This document shows positions 11,685-21,078 of a stretch of 64,000 bases of DNA, in pieces. Origin of the DNA: Cryphonectria parasitica EP155. Taxonomy: Eukaryota > Ascomycota > Sordariomycetes > Diaporthales > Cryphonectriaceae. The translations under genes and the position numbers were made by a program. The DNA is taken from NCBI RefSeq assembly GCF_011745365.1, contig NW_024468911.1, positions 1,110,759-1,174,758 on the forward strand, written 5' to 3'. Each line of letters opens with the position of its first letter. Position 1 is the stretch's first letter. The notes under the pieces are model-generated. The model searched no databases, was not told where the DNA came from, and saw only the letters and a program-made list of their open reading frames with translations.

Positions 11685-12643
11685 CATTGTTTCACCAAAC
11701 GAAAAATTGGGTACTACTTTGTATGCAAATATGCCCATCCATAGTTGCTAAGAATAGAAGACGAGCAAGACTTTGGATGGATTCCACCATGTGAACCAAG
11801 ATTGAAGGAGAGACAGGTGGAGGGGGGCCCTGTTGCAAATGCGTTCAAATTTCTCTCTGGTGCCCCATCTCTAAGCCACTCCTTGGCGGTCTAATCAACC
11901 CGTCCCGCGTGCGCCCCCAAGGCTGTGTGCTGTGGGATCGAATACTACCTTGCGCCCAACTCTACTGAGCGTGCACAAGATCTCGCTTCAAGGGAGGAAA
12001 AAAAAATCATGGATGGAAAAAGGAAAGAGTTAGGGCAATAACTGCAAATAGGGCATGGCTTGTGCGTTCTTTTTTCCGTCTCGCTCCCTGGCAGGATTTC
12101 TCACTACACACCTACAGGCCGTGGTGGTACCTTACGTCATATGGCATGTTCTGGGGTCGCAGCAAGTGCTTGTTCTTATTGCACAGTGGGGGTTTTGGTT
12201 TGCGATATGGGACCAAGATACTTCACCATTCTTCTGACGAGCGCAGCGCACGCTCTCGCTGGCTAGGTACACACCCACACCCATTCTGGATGATGATGAT
12301 TGTGTGGAGGGAGGGGGAGACGTGGTGGTGGACGTTTCGAGAAAACGGGGCAGTACACACCACACCAAAGATTTCCAAGGCTTGGTCTGACAGGCCGGGG
12401 GGGGGGGTGGAGTGGGAGGTGGCAGAAGGCGGTGACATCGCGCCCTGTCTTTTGGCATGCGACAGCAAAAAGGTTTCGCTTGTTTGTCCGAGTCTAGATT
12501 GCCGTCAATTTGTCGCAATACCCACTGCCAGGGGTACGAATGCCGCGCATACATAGTACATGGCTGGAATTGAGTCGGAACTGGATGGAGACCCTTGAAC
12601 GGCGTCATCAGTTCGATACATACTATGACTCGGCCCTGTCTCC

Positions 12644-12708
12644 TGGTTTTTGGTTTTTTTTGGTGGTTTTTTTTTTGGTTTTTTTTTTTTGGTTTTGTTT
12701 TTTTTTGT
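12644..12708. repeat. 65-nt T/G-only tract
   Basis: The + strand contains only T and G for 65 nt, in a GGTTTT..GGTGGTTTT pattern. It is strand-asymmetric simple sequence with no coding value. Confidence 0.9.
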
Positions 12709-12939
12709 ACTGTTCTATGATTTAACCCAAAACTTTCTGCACTTGCAGCCTTGGAAAAATACTAATAGACGTCGGTGCTCCTCAAAACTTGGGGGCTCTG
12801 TTTCCTGTTTTGCCTGAGATGATCATTCCTCTCAGAACATCTACTATTTATACCAGTCCTTGAAAAGGAAGACACATTCCTTTCCCTTTTCCATATCGCC
12901 ATCAACTAACCACTTGCCTATCATACCCAACACTTATCG

Positions 12940-12982
12940 AACACAAACACACACACACACACACACACAAACACACACAAAC
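12940..12982. repeat. A/C-only tract with (AC)n core
   Basis: Only A and C occur from 12940 to 12982, with an uninterrupted AC run at about 12947-12969. It lies in the presumed 5' leader of the small zinc-finger ORF. Confidence 0.9.
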
Positions 12983-13408
12983 TCACACTCACACTCACAA
13001 ACACTCAGAACACACACCCACACGCACCTCTACACCTCTCTCAGAGAGCCTTACTCGTCAAGACCCACTGTGGGAACCACGACAGCCGGCCGCAAATCGT
13101 TCTCGGGGATCGGCACGTCTGAAACTACAAACCACGCGGTCTGGCCTTCTTGTCAAATGTGAGCGATCCAAAAAAAGATTCCGGGTGCGAGGATGGCGTA
13201 TGTGTGTTTGGTGTTTATGAATTTGTGTGAAACGATTGCGTGTATATTCCAGAAAGGGTGGGAAGAAAGGAAGGAAAAAAAGATAACATTACGAGTAAGC
13301 ACACTTTTTTCTAAGGCTATTTACTGACAAGGTCCATTTCTCCGACTCAGCCTCTCACACGGACCCCAAACTCTCTCTTCTATCTATTCATCTCAACACA
13401 TACCCACC

Positions 13409-13522
13409 ATGATTGAGATTCCACCAAAGGCCCTGATCCGTGACCAGGCGGACTGGCGATGCCCATGTGGGCATCTCAACCCGGACTGCGACATTGTGTG
13501 CAACAAGTGCGGAAAGCGATGA
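13409..13522 (+). CDS. Possible 37-residue zinc-finger microprotein
   Basis: A short ORF of 37 residues in a good start context (CACCCACCATGA) after a CT-rich leader. Nearly half of it is one zinc-ribbon-like module: W16-R-C18-P-C20-G-H-L-N24, then six residues, C31-x2-C34-G-K-R. The W..C..C..N-x6-C-x2-C layout matches RanBP2-type fingers, which bind ubiquitin or single-stranded RNA. The first knuckle is CxC rather than the usual Cx2-4C. The upstream non-coding DNA looks like a TATA-driven leader with a 5'-UTR intron, so a dedicated transcript is plausible. It is too short to be certain. It could instead be the last exon of an unrecognised gene or a chance ORF. Confidence 0.45.
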   Translation: MIEIPPKALIRDQADWRCPCGHLNPDCDIVCNKCGKR

Positions 13523-14042
13523 GGACCAAAAAAAAAAACAAAAAAAAACCACCAAAACACCACACGAGCCGGCACTCGACGAGCATAACGATGACACGCA
13601 CACTTTCCCTTCTCATTACGTTACGCCCTGAACAGGGCAAAGCAGGACACACCCCATCCGCCTCTCAGTGGGCATCAGCGATATTCCCTTTTGATTCGGC
13701 TTGGATACGGATTCTCAGGCTCGGCAATTTAGCAACGTTTGACTTGGGGCTTGGTTGGGCCGGGCACGGACAACGTATACGAGGGTGTAACGGCATTGAA
13801 TAATACAGATATCTCAATAGTGGATCTAGGGTTGGAGCACGCTGGATGGATGGTATCTTGTTCCAGGGACGGGCAAAGTCTCATGTCTTGTATGTGCGCG
13901 AGGCGAGATACTATGCAGAATGTAACTACTGCTGAAATGCAAAAGACTGGCTCTTTTTTCCTTCCAATAATAGTACAGTCCACACACAAACATGCGTCCC
14001 ATCGAATATTCAGACAGAGAAAGAGAGAGAGAGAGACCATCA
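13523..14042. other. Intergenic, A/C tract and GA repeat
   Basis: Starts with an A/C-only tract (about 13526-13564) just after the zinc-finger ORF stop. It ends with a GA run (about 14012-14036) near the 3' end of the P450 gene. No coding signal. Confidence 0.5.
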
Positions 14043-16022
14043 TCATGACTCGGACGCCTCACTACTGAGCCTAACCTTGCACATGGTTCCATCGACTGGC
14101 TTGGCTGTGACTTGAATAGACTAGGTGAATGTCAGCACTAGGCAGCTCGTATAACAAAAGCAATGATCCAAGACCAAACTCACATTGAAGAGCTCCGATT
14201 TCGTCTTGTAGTAGCCCTTTTCGTCCACAACAGGGTGACCCTCCCCGTCCAGATGCAGCTCGCCGATACCGACCTTGACAAAATCATACCTCCTCGCCAC
14301 CAGCGCAAGAATGACCTTGGCCTCGATGTTAGCCAGCTCCAAGCCAATACAGCTCCGCGGCCCACGCTCAAACGGCCGCCACGCCCCCGCCGGCACCGAG
14401 CGCGAGTCTTCGCCCAGCCATCTCTCGGGCCAAAAGTCGTCGGCCGCCTCGCCCCACACCGCATGGTCGCGCTGGATAATGTGGCTGTTGAGGTACAGGA
14501 CGGTCCCGTCTGGGCACACTTGGCGTCCATCTGGCAGGGTCAGCTGGAAGTTGGACCCGGGCGGTGACATGCGCGCGGAGGCCGCGGGAGGGTGCAGGCG
14601 CAGCGTCTCCTTGATCACTGCTGCGGTGTAGGGCATCTGGCCCAGCAGCTCGCCGCCGCCTGGGGCGAGGAGCTTCGCCCTGACGGCGTCTGGGTCGGCG
14701 TCGGGGCCGAATACCTCGTCGAGCTCGGCTTTGAGGGCGCGTCGCTGCTTTGGGGAGCGCGACAGCTCGTAGAGAGCCCACTGCATGAGGATGCTCGTCG
14801 TGTCGTGGCCTGCGAACATGAAGACGCGCAGGTTGTCGCTCGTCTGTTGCAACAGTTCGGGCGTGAGCTCGTCCATCCCCTGCAGGCTGAGAGCCAGGAC
14901 GCTGCGTGAGTCACCACCGCTGCTATGGTTGTTGCTGATACTGTTGCTACTGCCATCCTTAGAAGAAGAAGATTTTGCTGTGTCGTTGCCGTTGTTGACG
15001 CGCTCGTACTCTTTGCGCACAATGTCATTCATCAGGCGCTCTACTTTGGCAGCCAGCCTCCGCCGGATGCGCTCCCTACGCCAGTTGGCACCCGGGATAT
15101 CGATTCCGCTCCGGCCCCTGAACTGGGCGCCAATGCCCATGTAGGCCACCAGCAGCTCGTCCTCCTCACCTGGTATTTGGGCTTTTAAGTCCTGGCCCAT
15201 CGTTACCGCCCCGATGATGTCGAAGGTCAGGTTGGTGGCCAGCTGGTCGAGGCTAAACTCGTCGCCGCTGCTGGCATAGCGGTCGAGGTGGGCTAGGAAG
15301 TATCTTGTCTTGTCGAGGATGATGGGCAAGGTGGTGAGGAGCTGCTGGGGGGCGAAGCCTGGGTTCAATCTTCTTCGCTGCTGTTTCCAGTGATCTCCCT
15401 GTACACACACACACCCACAGACACACACGAGGGGGCGTTGTCAGAGACTCACGACTTTACTTGTCTTCAAACACTGCTTTTGCAAGTGGTAATATGAAAA
15501 TAGGTACATACCTCGGCAGTCAAGATGGAATCCTTGCCCGTCAGGTGCCAGATGTTGGCAAGTGTAGGCGACTTGGGCGTGCTGCTGGGCCATCTCGAGG
15601 ATGATTTGGAGATCTGCTCTGCCACTTCGTAGTTGCTGATGACGAGGATGGGATACTCGAGTGGCCTAAGGTCCAGCAACATGACAGGTGGGCTTCCCTG
15701 CTCCCGATAAGCTTCAGTAAGGACCATATCTGGAAAGAAGATGAAGAAAAGCATAAAAACCCGTGGTTAGCTCAGAGCACTCCTCTTGACACACTTCTTC
15801 GCACATGCGTGTCTACTCACCTATATGGCGCCTCCGGTCTCCTTTCTTGAACAGCCTGTTAAGCACCTTCAGGTGGCCCCAGAGGAGAGATGGCTTGTCC
15901 AGCTGTGGGAAGTCTGCATACTGCTCCAGCCTCTTCCATTTCCACCGTCGAAGTGTCTGGGCGCAGTAGACGGTCAGGAGGGCGAGTGCCGTCCACAAGA
16001 TTGGCTCAGGTATTCCTAACAT
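14043..16022 (-). CDS. Cytochrome P450 monooxygenase
   Basis: Haem-thiolate monooxygenase, expected on the ER membrane with an NADPH-P450 reductase partner; substrate unknown. Four exons (16022-15821, 15729-15512, 15398-14184, 14120-14043) give 570 residues. The N-terminus is a membrane anchor (about residues 8-22) followed by a basic stop (RRWKWKR). Conserved motifs in order are the helix-C WKQQRR (144-149), the I-helix AGHDTTS (336-342), ExxR as KETLR (403-407), PERW, and the haem loop FERGPRSCIG with Cys490. The last exon ends VTAKPVDGTMCKVRLSS, a usual P450 C-terminal beta-strand, which supports the 63-nt final intron. A Ser/Asn/Gly-rich insertion (about 276-303) before helix I is not part of the fold. 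No synthase or oxidoreductase cluster surrounds it. Confidence 0.93.
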
Positions 16023-16642
16023 TTCGTGGGCTGATTTCGATCCAATTCATCAAATTGTTAGGCATTCAGCTGGTGTCTTTCTGTCCTTTTCTTTAGAGCA
16101 TTCCACTATCTGCGGGAAATGTTGGTGGGCACATGGATTTCAAGAAAAATGCCACGAGGTGACGACTGCTTTGTTCAGTTGTGCGGGAGGGGGAACGGAC
16201 GGTGATGCCGAACGAATAGCCGTTAGTGTGCTGTTGGCTGTAAGTGCTGTGCATTACCGTATCCTTTATAGACCCCTGTGCAAATGACCCTGCACGTATG
16301 TATGGCTCTACGTTCAATGAACTCCATTTTAAGCGCTGGACAACCTAGCTAGCAAAAGGGGCCGTATAGGTGTTTGAACCCTCGACTTTCGGGCAAACCA
16401 CCTGCAGTACCCGACGTCACCCTTCAAGCCACCTGCGTGCTAACGACCCATCTTCTTGAATGACCTGCCTTCTCTGCTAGCCTCATGCATGCGGCGTTTC
16501 GACGTAGACTCTGCATCAGATTGCATGCATGACCCATCTGCATGGGCACGCATTGGGAAGCAGCACGGCTGTCTCCTCTCCCGTTCATTCCGAAGGAAGC
16601 CCTGCTCCCTCATCCCATCTACGAACTTGTTCCCCAATCCGA
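16023..16642. other. Intergenic, P450 5' flank
   Basis: Upstream DNA of the P450 gene and 3' flank of the next minus-strand gene. Apart from the tRNA-like element at 16358-16449 I see nothing coding in it. Confidence 0.5.
16358..16449 (-). tRNA. tRNA-like relic (probable tRNA pseudogene)
   Basis: On the minus strand the ends GGGTCGT and ACGGCCC, 91 nt apart outer to outer, can pair over 7 bp with one G:U, like an acceptor stem. The element contains a B-box-like GGGTTCAAAC and is followed by TTTT, a Pol III terminator. The expected C61 of the T-stem is A, so the T-arm does not close properly, and the A-box region (TTAGCACGCAGGTGG) has extra bases. It may be a decayed class II tRNA, a tRNA-derived SINE head, or coincidence. 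Confidence 0.25.
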
Positions 16643-17155
16643 TTAAAACATGGACCCCGTCCGATACATCAGATAGAGCAAGCCCAGCCAGGCGATCATC
16701 ACGTAGATGTTGATACCCAGGACCTTGGGCGCTGCACTAGTCGCAACGGGCGCCGACCTTTGGTGGTGGTCCTTAGCATACGCTGCTGCTGTTGTGCCGA
16801 CTGATCCGAGATTGCGTGGATTGAGCGCCTCGGGATCTCTTCCTTCAGATCCCATGCCACCGTCATCATCAGCACGCCGAAACGCCATTCGGCTGTGCCA
16901 GGTCGACGAGGAGCCGTCTGTCACCGCGAGCGAGCGTACAACAGGTTCCCTCCCGTCATCTTGTCGGGAGGGGGTGAGGACTGGCTGGCCCCTTGGGTCG
17001 TGAGTTAGGACGGGAGACAGCAACAGACTGATCAGCATGAAAAAGAGCGCGAGTGCTGGGATCTGCGCTGCGAACATGGCGTCTGATTGGTTTTCTTGTT
17101 TTGTGGTCTGGAGGGCCTTGTCGAGGGTGGTTTGTGAGTTCGATACATATGACAT
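16643..17155 (-). CDS. Small membrane protein, two hydrophobic segments
   Basis: Function unknown. The frame ends at 16643. The first convincing starts are ATG 17155 (170 residues) and ATG 17077 (144 residues). The frame stays open upstream to 17509, but that part reads like a 5' leader. From the second start, the sequence begins with a strong hydrophobic segment resembling a signal peptide or anchor (MFAAQIPALALFFMLISLLL). A polar, Arg/Asp/Ser-rich middle follows, and then a C-terminal transmembrane segment (NIYVMIAWLGLLYLMY) only seven residues from the end. This suggests a single-pass or tail-anchored secretory-pathway protein. No introns are needed. It is transcribed in the same direction as the P450 and the next genes. 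Confidence 0.55.
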   Translation of the reverse strand: MSYVSNSQTTLDKALQTTKQENQSDAMFAAQIPALALFFMLISLLLSPVLTHDPRGQPVLTPSRQDDGREPVVRSLAVTDGSSSTWHSRMAFRRADDDGGMGSEGRDPEALNPRNLGSVGTTAAAYAKDHHQRSAPVATSAAPKVLGINIYVMIAWLGLLYLMYRTGSMF

Positions 17156-18437
17156 TAAGTTTATTTGTCCTGGTGAGATGAAGGATCGCAACTGACGGAA
17201 GAGTGGAGAGTGTGATTTAATAGGCAGCACCTGGCATGTCTTGAGAGTCCGAGATCGAGGAAGAAGGATACGCAGATCTGTCTGCTCGAGGCGTGAGGTG
17301 AGGTGTGCGCGCGCACTGGCGCCAAGCCAGAAACCTGCGACAAGTCGAAACGTGGAGGAGCCTCCTGGAGAAGAACCTTCCCTTATAACCCTAACCCTCT
17401 TTATCTTGTATGGCCTCAACTGCGCTCGTATGGACCGCTTCTGTCGCCTGTGCAGTTTACACAACAACACTGACCCAAATAAGATTTTGGAGTTGGTGAA
17501 TTTTGGCATGCATTCTCACTCCCTGCCCCGAGGTGCGAGGACATATACTGCCTTTCAAGGACCCATATCAGTTGCTTGTTCTTCCACTTGATCTTTATAG
17601 CGGATCCGGAACATCACAGGCCAAAACCAGAATTTCTTCCTCTCCCACGCCTCCTACAAGTCCGTTCCGTTTCGTGGCATGCGACCCAAGAGGTGAACCA
17701 GGGTTTCTCATAAGTCATCTTGAAGACCCATCATTGACGTTATTCCGACCCTTGGATAGCCCAGTGTAACCGACGCACTGAAGGGGGTTCTACTAGATTA
17801 TCTTGATAATCTTTTCCGTTGCATTGAGGGCCTGCCGGTGGAAGATCTACCGTCGTACGTTACAGATCTTTGTTCCTAGTTCTGCTGTGTAACCGCATGT
17901 GAAAGTCATAGTTTGTCTTCATCCGACCCGCCGAGCATACGTGGGTCTCAGAACATCCATTCCAATGCCGTCAAGACCTATGAAGGACTAGGAAGGCATG
18001 GAAAGAGCCCGTTATCCTTGAAGGGTTTATTTCCAGTGACAGCTACCTCCTTGGTCATCACCATATCCCTAACTAGTAGGTCGATGGCCCAGGAAATGTC
18101 TCCTGCGTCCTACATCGTCAAGCCAGTGGATGCTGGGAACCACAGCTGAAAGTCAAATTCGGTAATGCCTGTTCGATGGCTCCCATTTTCGACTCCGTGG
18201 CCGCGCTTTGAGTTTGAATATAATCCATATAAGAGACAAACCTTCTTGGGTACACACTTGCGTCATCATGCAATCTATCTCTCTTGGAAAGCGTGCGTGT
18301 AGCTGTCACGACAGATAATATCTGCACCATACCTTACTACGGTTCATTCACTAATTGATTCCAGTTGCATTTATAAATCCTTTATCAGCAAATACCCCTC
18401 CGCTGTCTCGACAGAAACACATAATATTGGATTCCCA
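17156..18437. other. Intergenic region
   Basis: 5' flank of the two-hydrophobic-segment gene and 3' flank of the next one. A TATAACCCTAACCCT string near 17385 is only two telomere-like units. No ORF has family features. Confidence 0.5.
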
Positions 18438-18842
18438 CTATGTACGGGCAACCTCTCTTTCCACCCTCCGGTCTCTAATCTTATCAAGCGCCATGTAAAT
18501 CGTCGACGATAGCTCCTTGATCTCGGAGGTGCTGAGTGGCTGCCCTGGTCGGACCCTTATATGATAGTCGAATACAATGATTTTTTCAGTCGGCTCGTGT
18601 GTTTCTTTATCAAAAGCCCAGGAAATCAAGGATACTCGATGCTCCGTGACATAGGTGTTGAGGGTCTGAGCCGCTTCACCCTCCAGGGACGGCCCTGGTC
18701 TGTCTGAAGAGTCAGGTCTGCCCACAGCCCAGAGAGACTGGGACGCGTGGTCCCAAGATTGGCTTCCGGTTGATTGATTGTTCTTGCTCATTTTGATATC
18801 TCCAGTGAGTCCCTGGTTGTGTTTCAACTTTGAGAAGAGCAT
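18438..18842 (-). CDS. Small hypothetical protein
   Basis: Not recognised. Single-exon frame of 134 residues from ATG 18842, or 117 from ATG 18791, which has the better context (ATCAAAATGA). It is a soluble, charged protein with no signal or membrane segment. The C-terminal half looks folded, with alternating beta-like stretches (VSLISWAFD, KIIVFDYHIRV) and a final Arg/Glu-rich helix (DKIRDRRVEREV). It lies 112 nt downstream of the membrane-protein gene 18955-19825 on the same strand, so the two might be one multi-exon gene. I found no clean splice pair joining them. Confidence 0.5.
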   Translation of the reverse strand: MLFSKLKHNQGLTGDIKMSKNNQSTGSQSWDHASQSLWAVGRPDSSDRPGPSLEGEAAQTLNTYVTEHRVSLISWAFDKETHEPTEKIIVFDYHIRVRPGQPLSTSEIKELSSTIYMALDKIRDRRVEREVART

Positions 18843-18954
18843 TCCGGGGTCAAATGTTCAATTACCAACTTGCAGCTGCATTTATCATAATAAGCCAGGA
18901 GAAGAATCATTCTTATTTATGCTGTTCCCCGATAACCTTCAAAAAAACTCATCA

Positions 18955-19825
18955 CTAGGCCAAAACCCGCCAACGCCATCCTCTGACTAATCTCAAATCT
19001 TCCTCTGTGATCTCTGAATCACCTCTTTCGAGTTTCGCACTCAATCGCCTCAGTCTCTTCGATACCGTCTTCGCGACTCTGAGTGTCACTTCGTTTTGGA
19101 AGACGTACACTGCGGCAAAAACGAAGAATGTAAAGGAAGCCAGTCTTCCAAAACCGTGACGCAGGTCCAATATTCGATTGACCAGGGACTTGCTCTTCTG
19201 ATATGCGTATTCAGTATCGTTCGATGATCCCTTGTCGTCACGCGGCCGGCGCCATATGGCTCTGATTGCCGGAATCAAGGCCGCCCTTTCACCCGAGGCT
19301 TGGTCAGTAAAACTCTCAATGACATTGAACTTCTTGTTTGCTGTTTTGCGGGTCATCCCAAAAAGATCCAACTTACATGAAGCCGCCTAGCAACCATTTG
19401 CGCCACCGGTGTGACTCCGCCCCCCGGATGACATATAAGACTTCCTCCCGCAGTACCTTCAGATCATCCATCACGACGCTACACTGGAGTCGGAATCTAT
19501 TTTCCACCTGGAGTATGCCGAGTCCGTATGTTTCCCTGCGCAGACTTATCAAATCGATCAGCCCGTCTTCGACGACCATCCTGGCACCTTTTATACCCGG
19601 CGGCACCTGACGCGGTGACTGTTTGCGAACGGGCATCTGAGGTCCCGCATATGCCTGACCCAGCGTCTGAGATGAATTTATCTTCTCATCATAACTAGGG
19701 TCCTGAGGAATTCCTGTGAGCACGGAAATATCTGGCTGTCTCGGAGGTCCCGACGAAGCCGTTGCATCTGGCCTTGGTGCTCCTTGAGCTCGGGGGTTTG
19801 TCTTGGGTGGAGGATCAACATTCAT
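18955..19825 (-). CDS. Hypothetical protein, Pro-rich N-terminus and membrane helices
   Basis: Not recognised. Two exons (19825-19377 and 19285-18955) joined over a 91-nt intron with GTAAGT donor and TTTTACTGAC branch give 259 residues. A second acceptor, ATCAG at about 19258, would also keep frame. Residues 1-80 are Pro/Gln/Ser-rich and disordered. Residues 85-145 are helical and charged. The exon junction builds a hydrophobic segment (WLLGGFMAALIPAIRAIW), and a second one follows near residue 205 (LASFTFFVFAAVYVF). The tail is basic and amphipathic (VSKRLRRLSAKLERG). It is probably a membrane-associated protein with a long cytosolic N-terminus. Confidence 0.55.
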
Positions 19826-20228
19826 GGTGAGCTCTTTCTCGAATTGAAAGGCTGCCTATCTCATGCATGGGCAATTGAAATCTCGAGTCTATGTTTTAAG
19901 ATTTGGAGTGGATTAATCAGAGAGGAGAGTGTTCTCTGCCATAATCGCGGCCCCGTATTTGTTCAGAAGAAGAATGTCGTACTATAACGTTTCGCGGGGA
20001 ACTTTGGCGTTGTGTTGTGTGCGGCGGATGACGGCATACGATCAATCAGAGGCTAGCACGGTGATGACTTGGACATGCAGCCGGACAGAAACAGCTAGGC
20101 CGTGTGACCTCTTACGGATAATCTAGGTTGCATTCCACAGGTTGGTGGTGCGGAGGTTCCATTTCTGCCAAGGTACATATGTAGACTATCATTCATGATG
20201 TGACCACTTTTTTTCTCTTTCTTCGGCG
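19826..20228. other. Intergenic region
   Basis: 5' flank of the Pro-rich membrane-protein gene and 3' flank of the next minus-strand gene. Nothing notable. Confidence 0.5.
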
Positions 20229-21078
20229 TCAAGCCCATCCTGCCAGCGTCATAACAACTGGCACAGGTGCAACGCACGTAGCGTTGTTCTGCTCATCTCT
20301 GGTACAGCTCAGTGGGAAAGTAGCCGTGTATTGCGGATAATAGAAGTTGCAAGGCAAGCTGTAATTGTTGAAATAGACACTTCCATTATTCCCACTGTCC
20401 GCATTCGAGTCTCCGTAAAATCCCACTGCGACGGGGTAGTTAGAAATGGTACAGCAGAACGACACATGGAAGAGACCTCACAGGCTTATCAAGTCTTGAG
20501 CCTCAACAGGACTTTTGTAAGGGGAAACTGTCGAGATTGCGAAAGGGTTGGAAGACTAAGTACGAGAACAACTTACTGATATCCGGCCCGTATCCACAGT
20601 CAAAATGGCCCTCACCGAGCTCCCAGGTGCGGCCTGCATTGGTCGGATTTGATGCTACACAACCCGAGGGCTCCCCAGGAACACCATTGAACCCAATCTG
20701 CAGAGTGTCAGGAGGTCCCCATCCGTACGGCTGGTACGCCACCAACGGAAGGCCAACGTCGCAGAAATCAGTGCAGATACAAGGATCCGCCGTCTCGCAG
20801 AGCGTGTCCGTCTCTCCATTCCAGCAGACCTTGGAGCCAGTAGGAAAATTGGCGTTATCGCAGTCCAGGTTGTGGGATGAGTTGAACCAATGGAAGTAGG
20901 ACATGGTGGCGGTTGCAGGAGCCACGCAAACGGTGGAGGAGATGGTGACTGTGGACAGGGTTGGCGTGCTGGTGGGTGCTGAGGTCGTGGTGATCTGGCG
21001 CTGGTGGAACCCCTTGGACGCGGTGACGCCCAGGCCCAGAAGCAAAGAGAAGCAAAGACTTGATGAGAATCCAGACAT
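20229..21078 (-). CDS. Secreted cysteine-containing protein, unknown function
   Basis: Two exons (21078-20577, 20476-20229) with a 100-nt intron (GTAAGT..GTGAG) give 249 residues. A signal peptide fills the first 24 or so residues (MSGFSSSLCFSLLLGLGVTA). A Thr/Ser-rich linker follows (TTTSAPTSTPTLSTVTISS), then a domain with about a dozen cysteines (CDNANFPTGSKVCWNGE, LCETADPCICTDFCD). The C-terminal part contains CCTISNYPVAVGFYGDS and ends in a short hydrophobic stretch. Several N-glycosylation sequons are present. The overall look is of an extracellular wall-associated or effector-like protein. No catalytic motif is seen. The open frame upstream of 21078 lacks an ATG. Confidence 0.68.

Larger units (their letters stand above)
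9222..13408. other. 4.2-kb gene-poor intergenic region
   Basis: No ORF here has family motifs, convincing length or matching splice signals. It holds the 5' flank of the esterase gene (9222 to about 9500), scattered AT-rich DNA, a TTC trinucleotide run (about 11658-11684), a T/G-only tract (12644-12708) and an A/C-rich tract (12940-13030). From about 12845 there is a TATA-like CTATTTATA followed by a CT-rich leader, then a possible 5'-UTR intron (donor near 13157, branch TTACTGAC, acceptor CTCAG near 13350), leading to the small ORF at 13409. Confidence 0.5.

Noticed and set aside
12860..13162. 100-codon ORF rich in Thr-His
   Set aside because: Translation of an AC repeat in a probable 5' leader, with no folded domain.
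14163..15188. Several ORFs of 100-140 codons on the + strand and other minus frames across the P450 gene
   Set aside because: They are shadows of the GC-rich P450 coding sequence, which carries all haem and ExxR motifs in one frame.
17383..17397. CCCTAACCCT telomere-like string
   Set aside because: Only two units, inside a promoter region; internal telomere tracts are longer.
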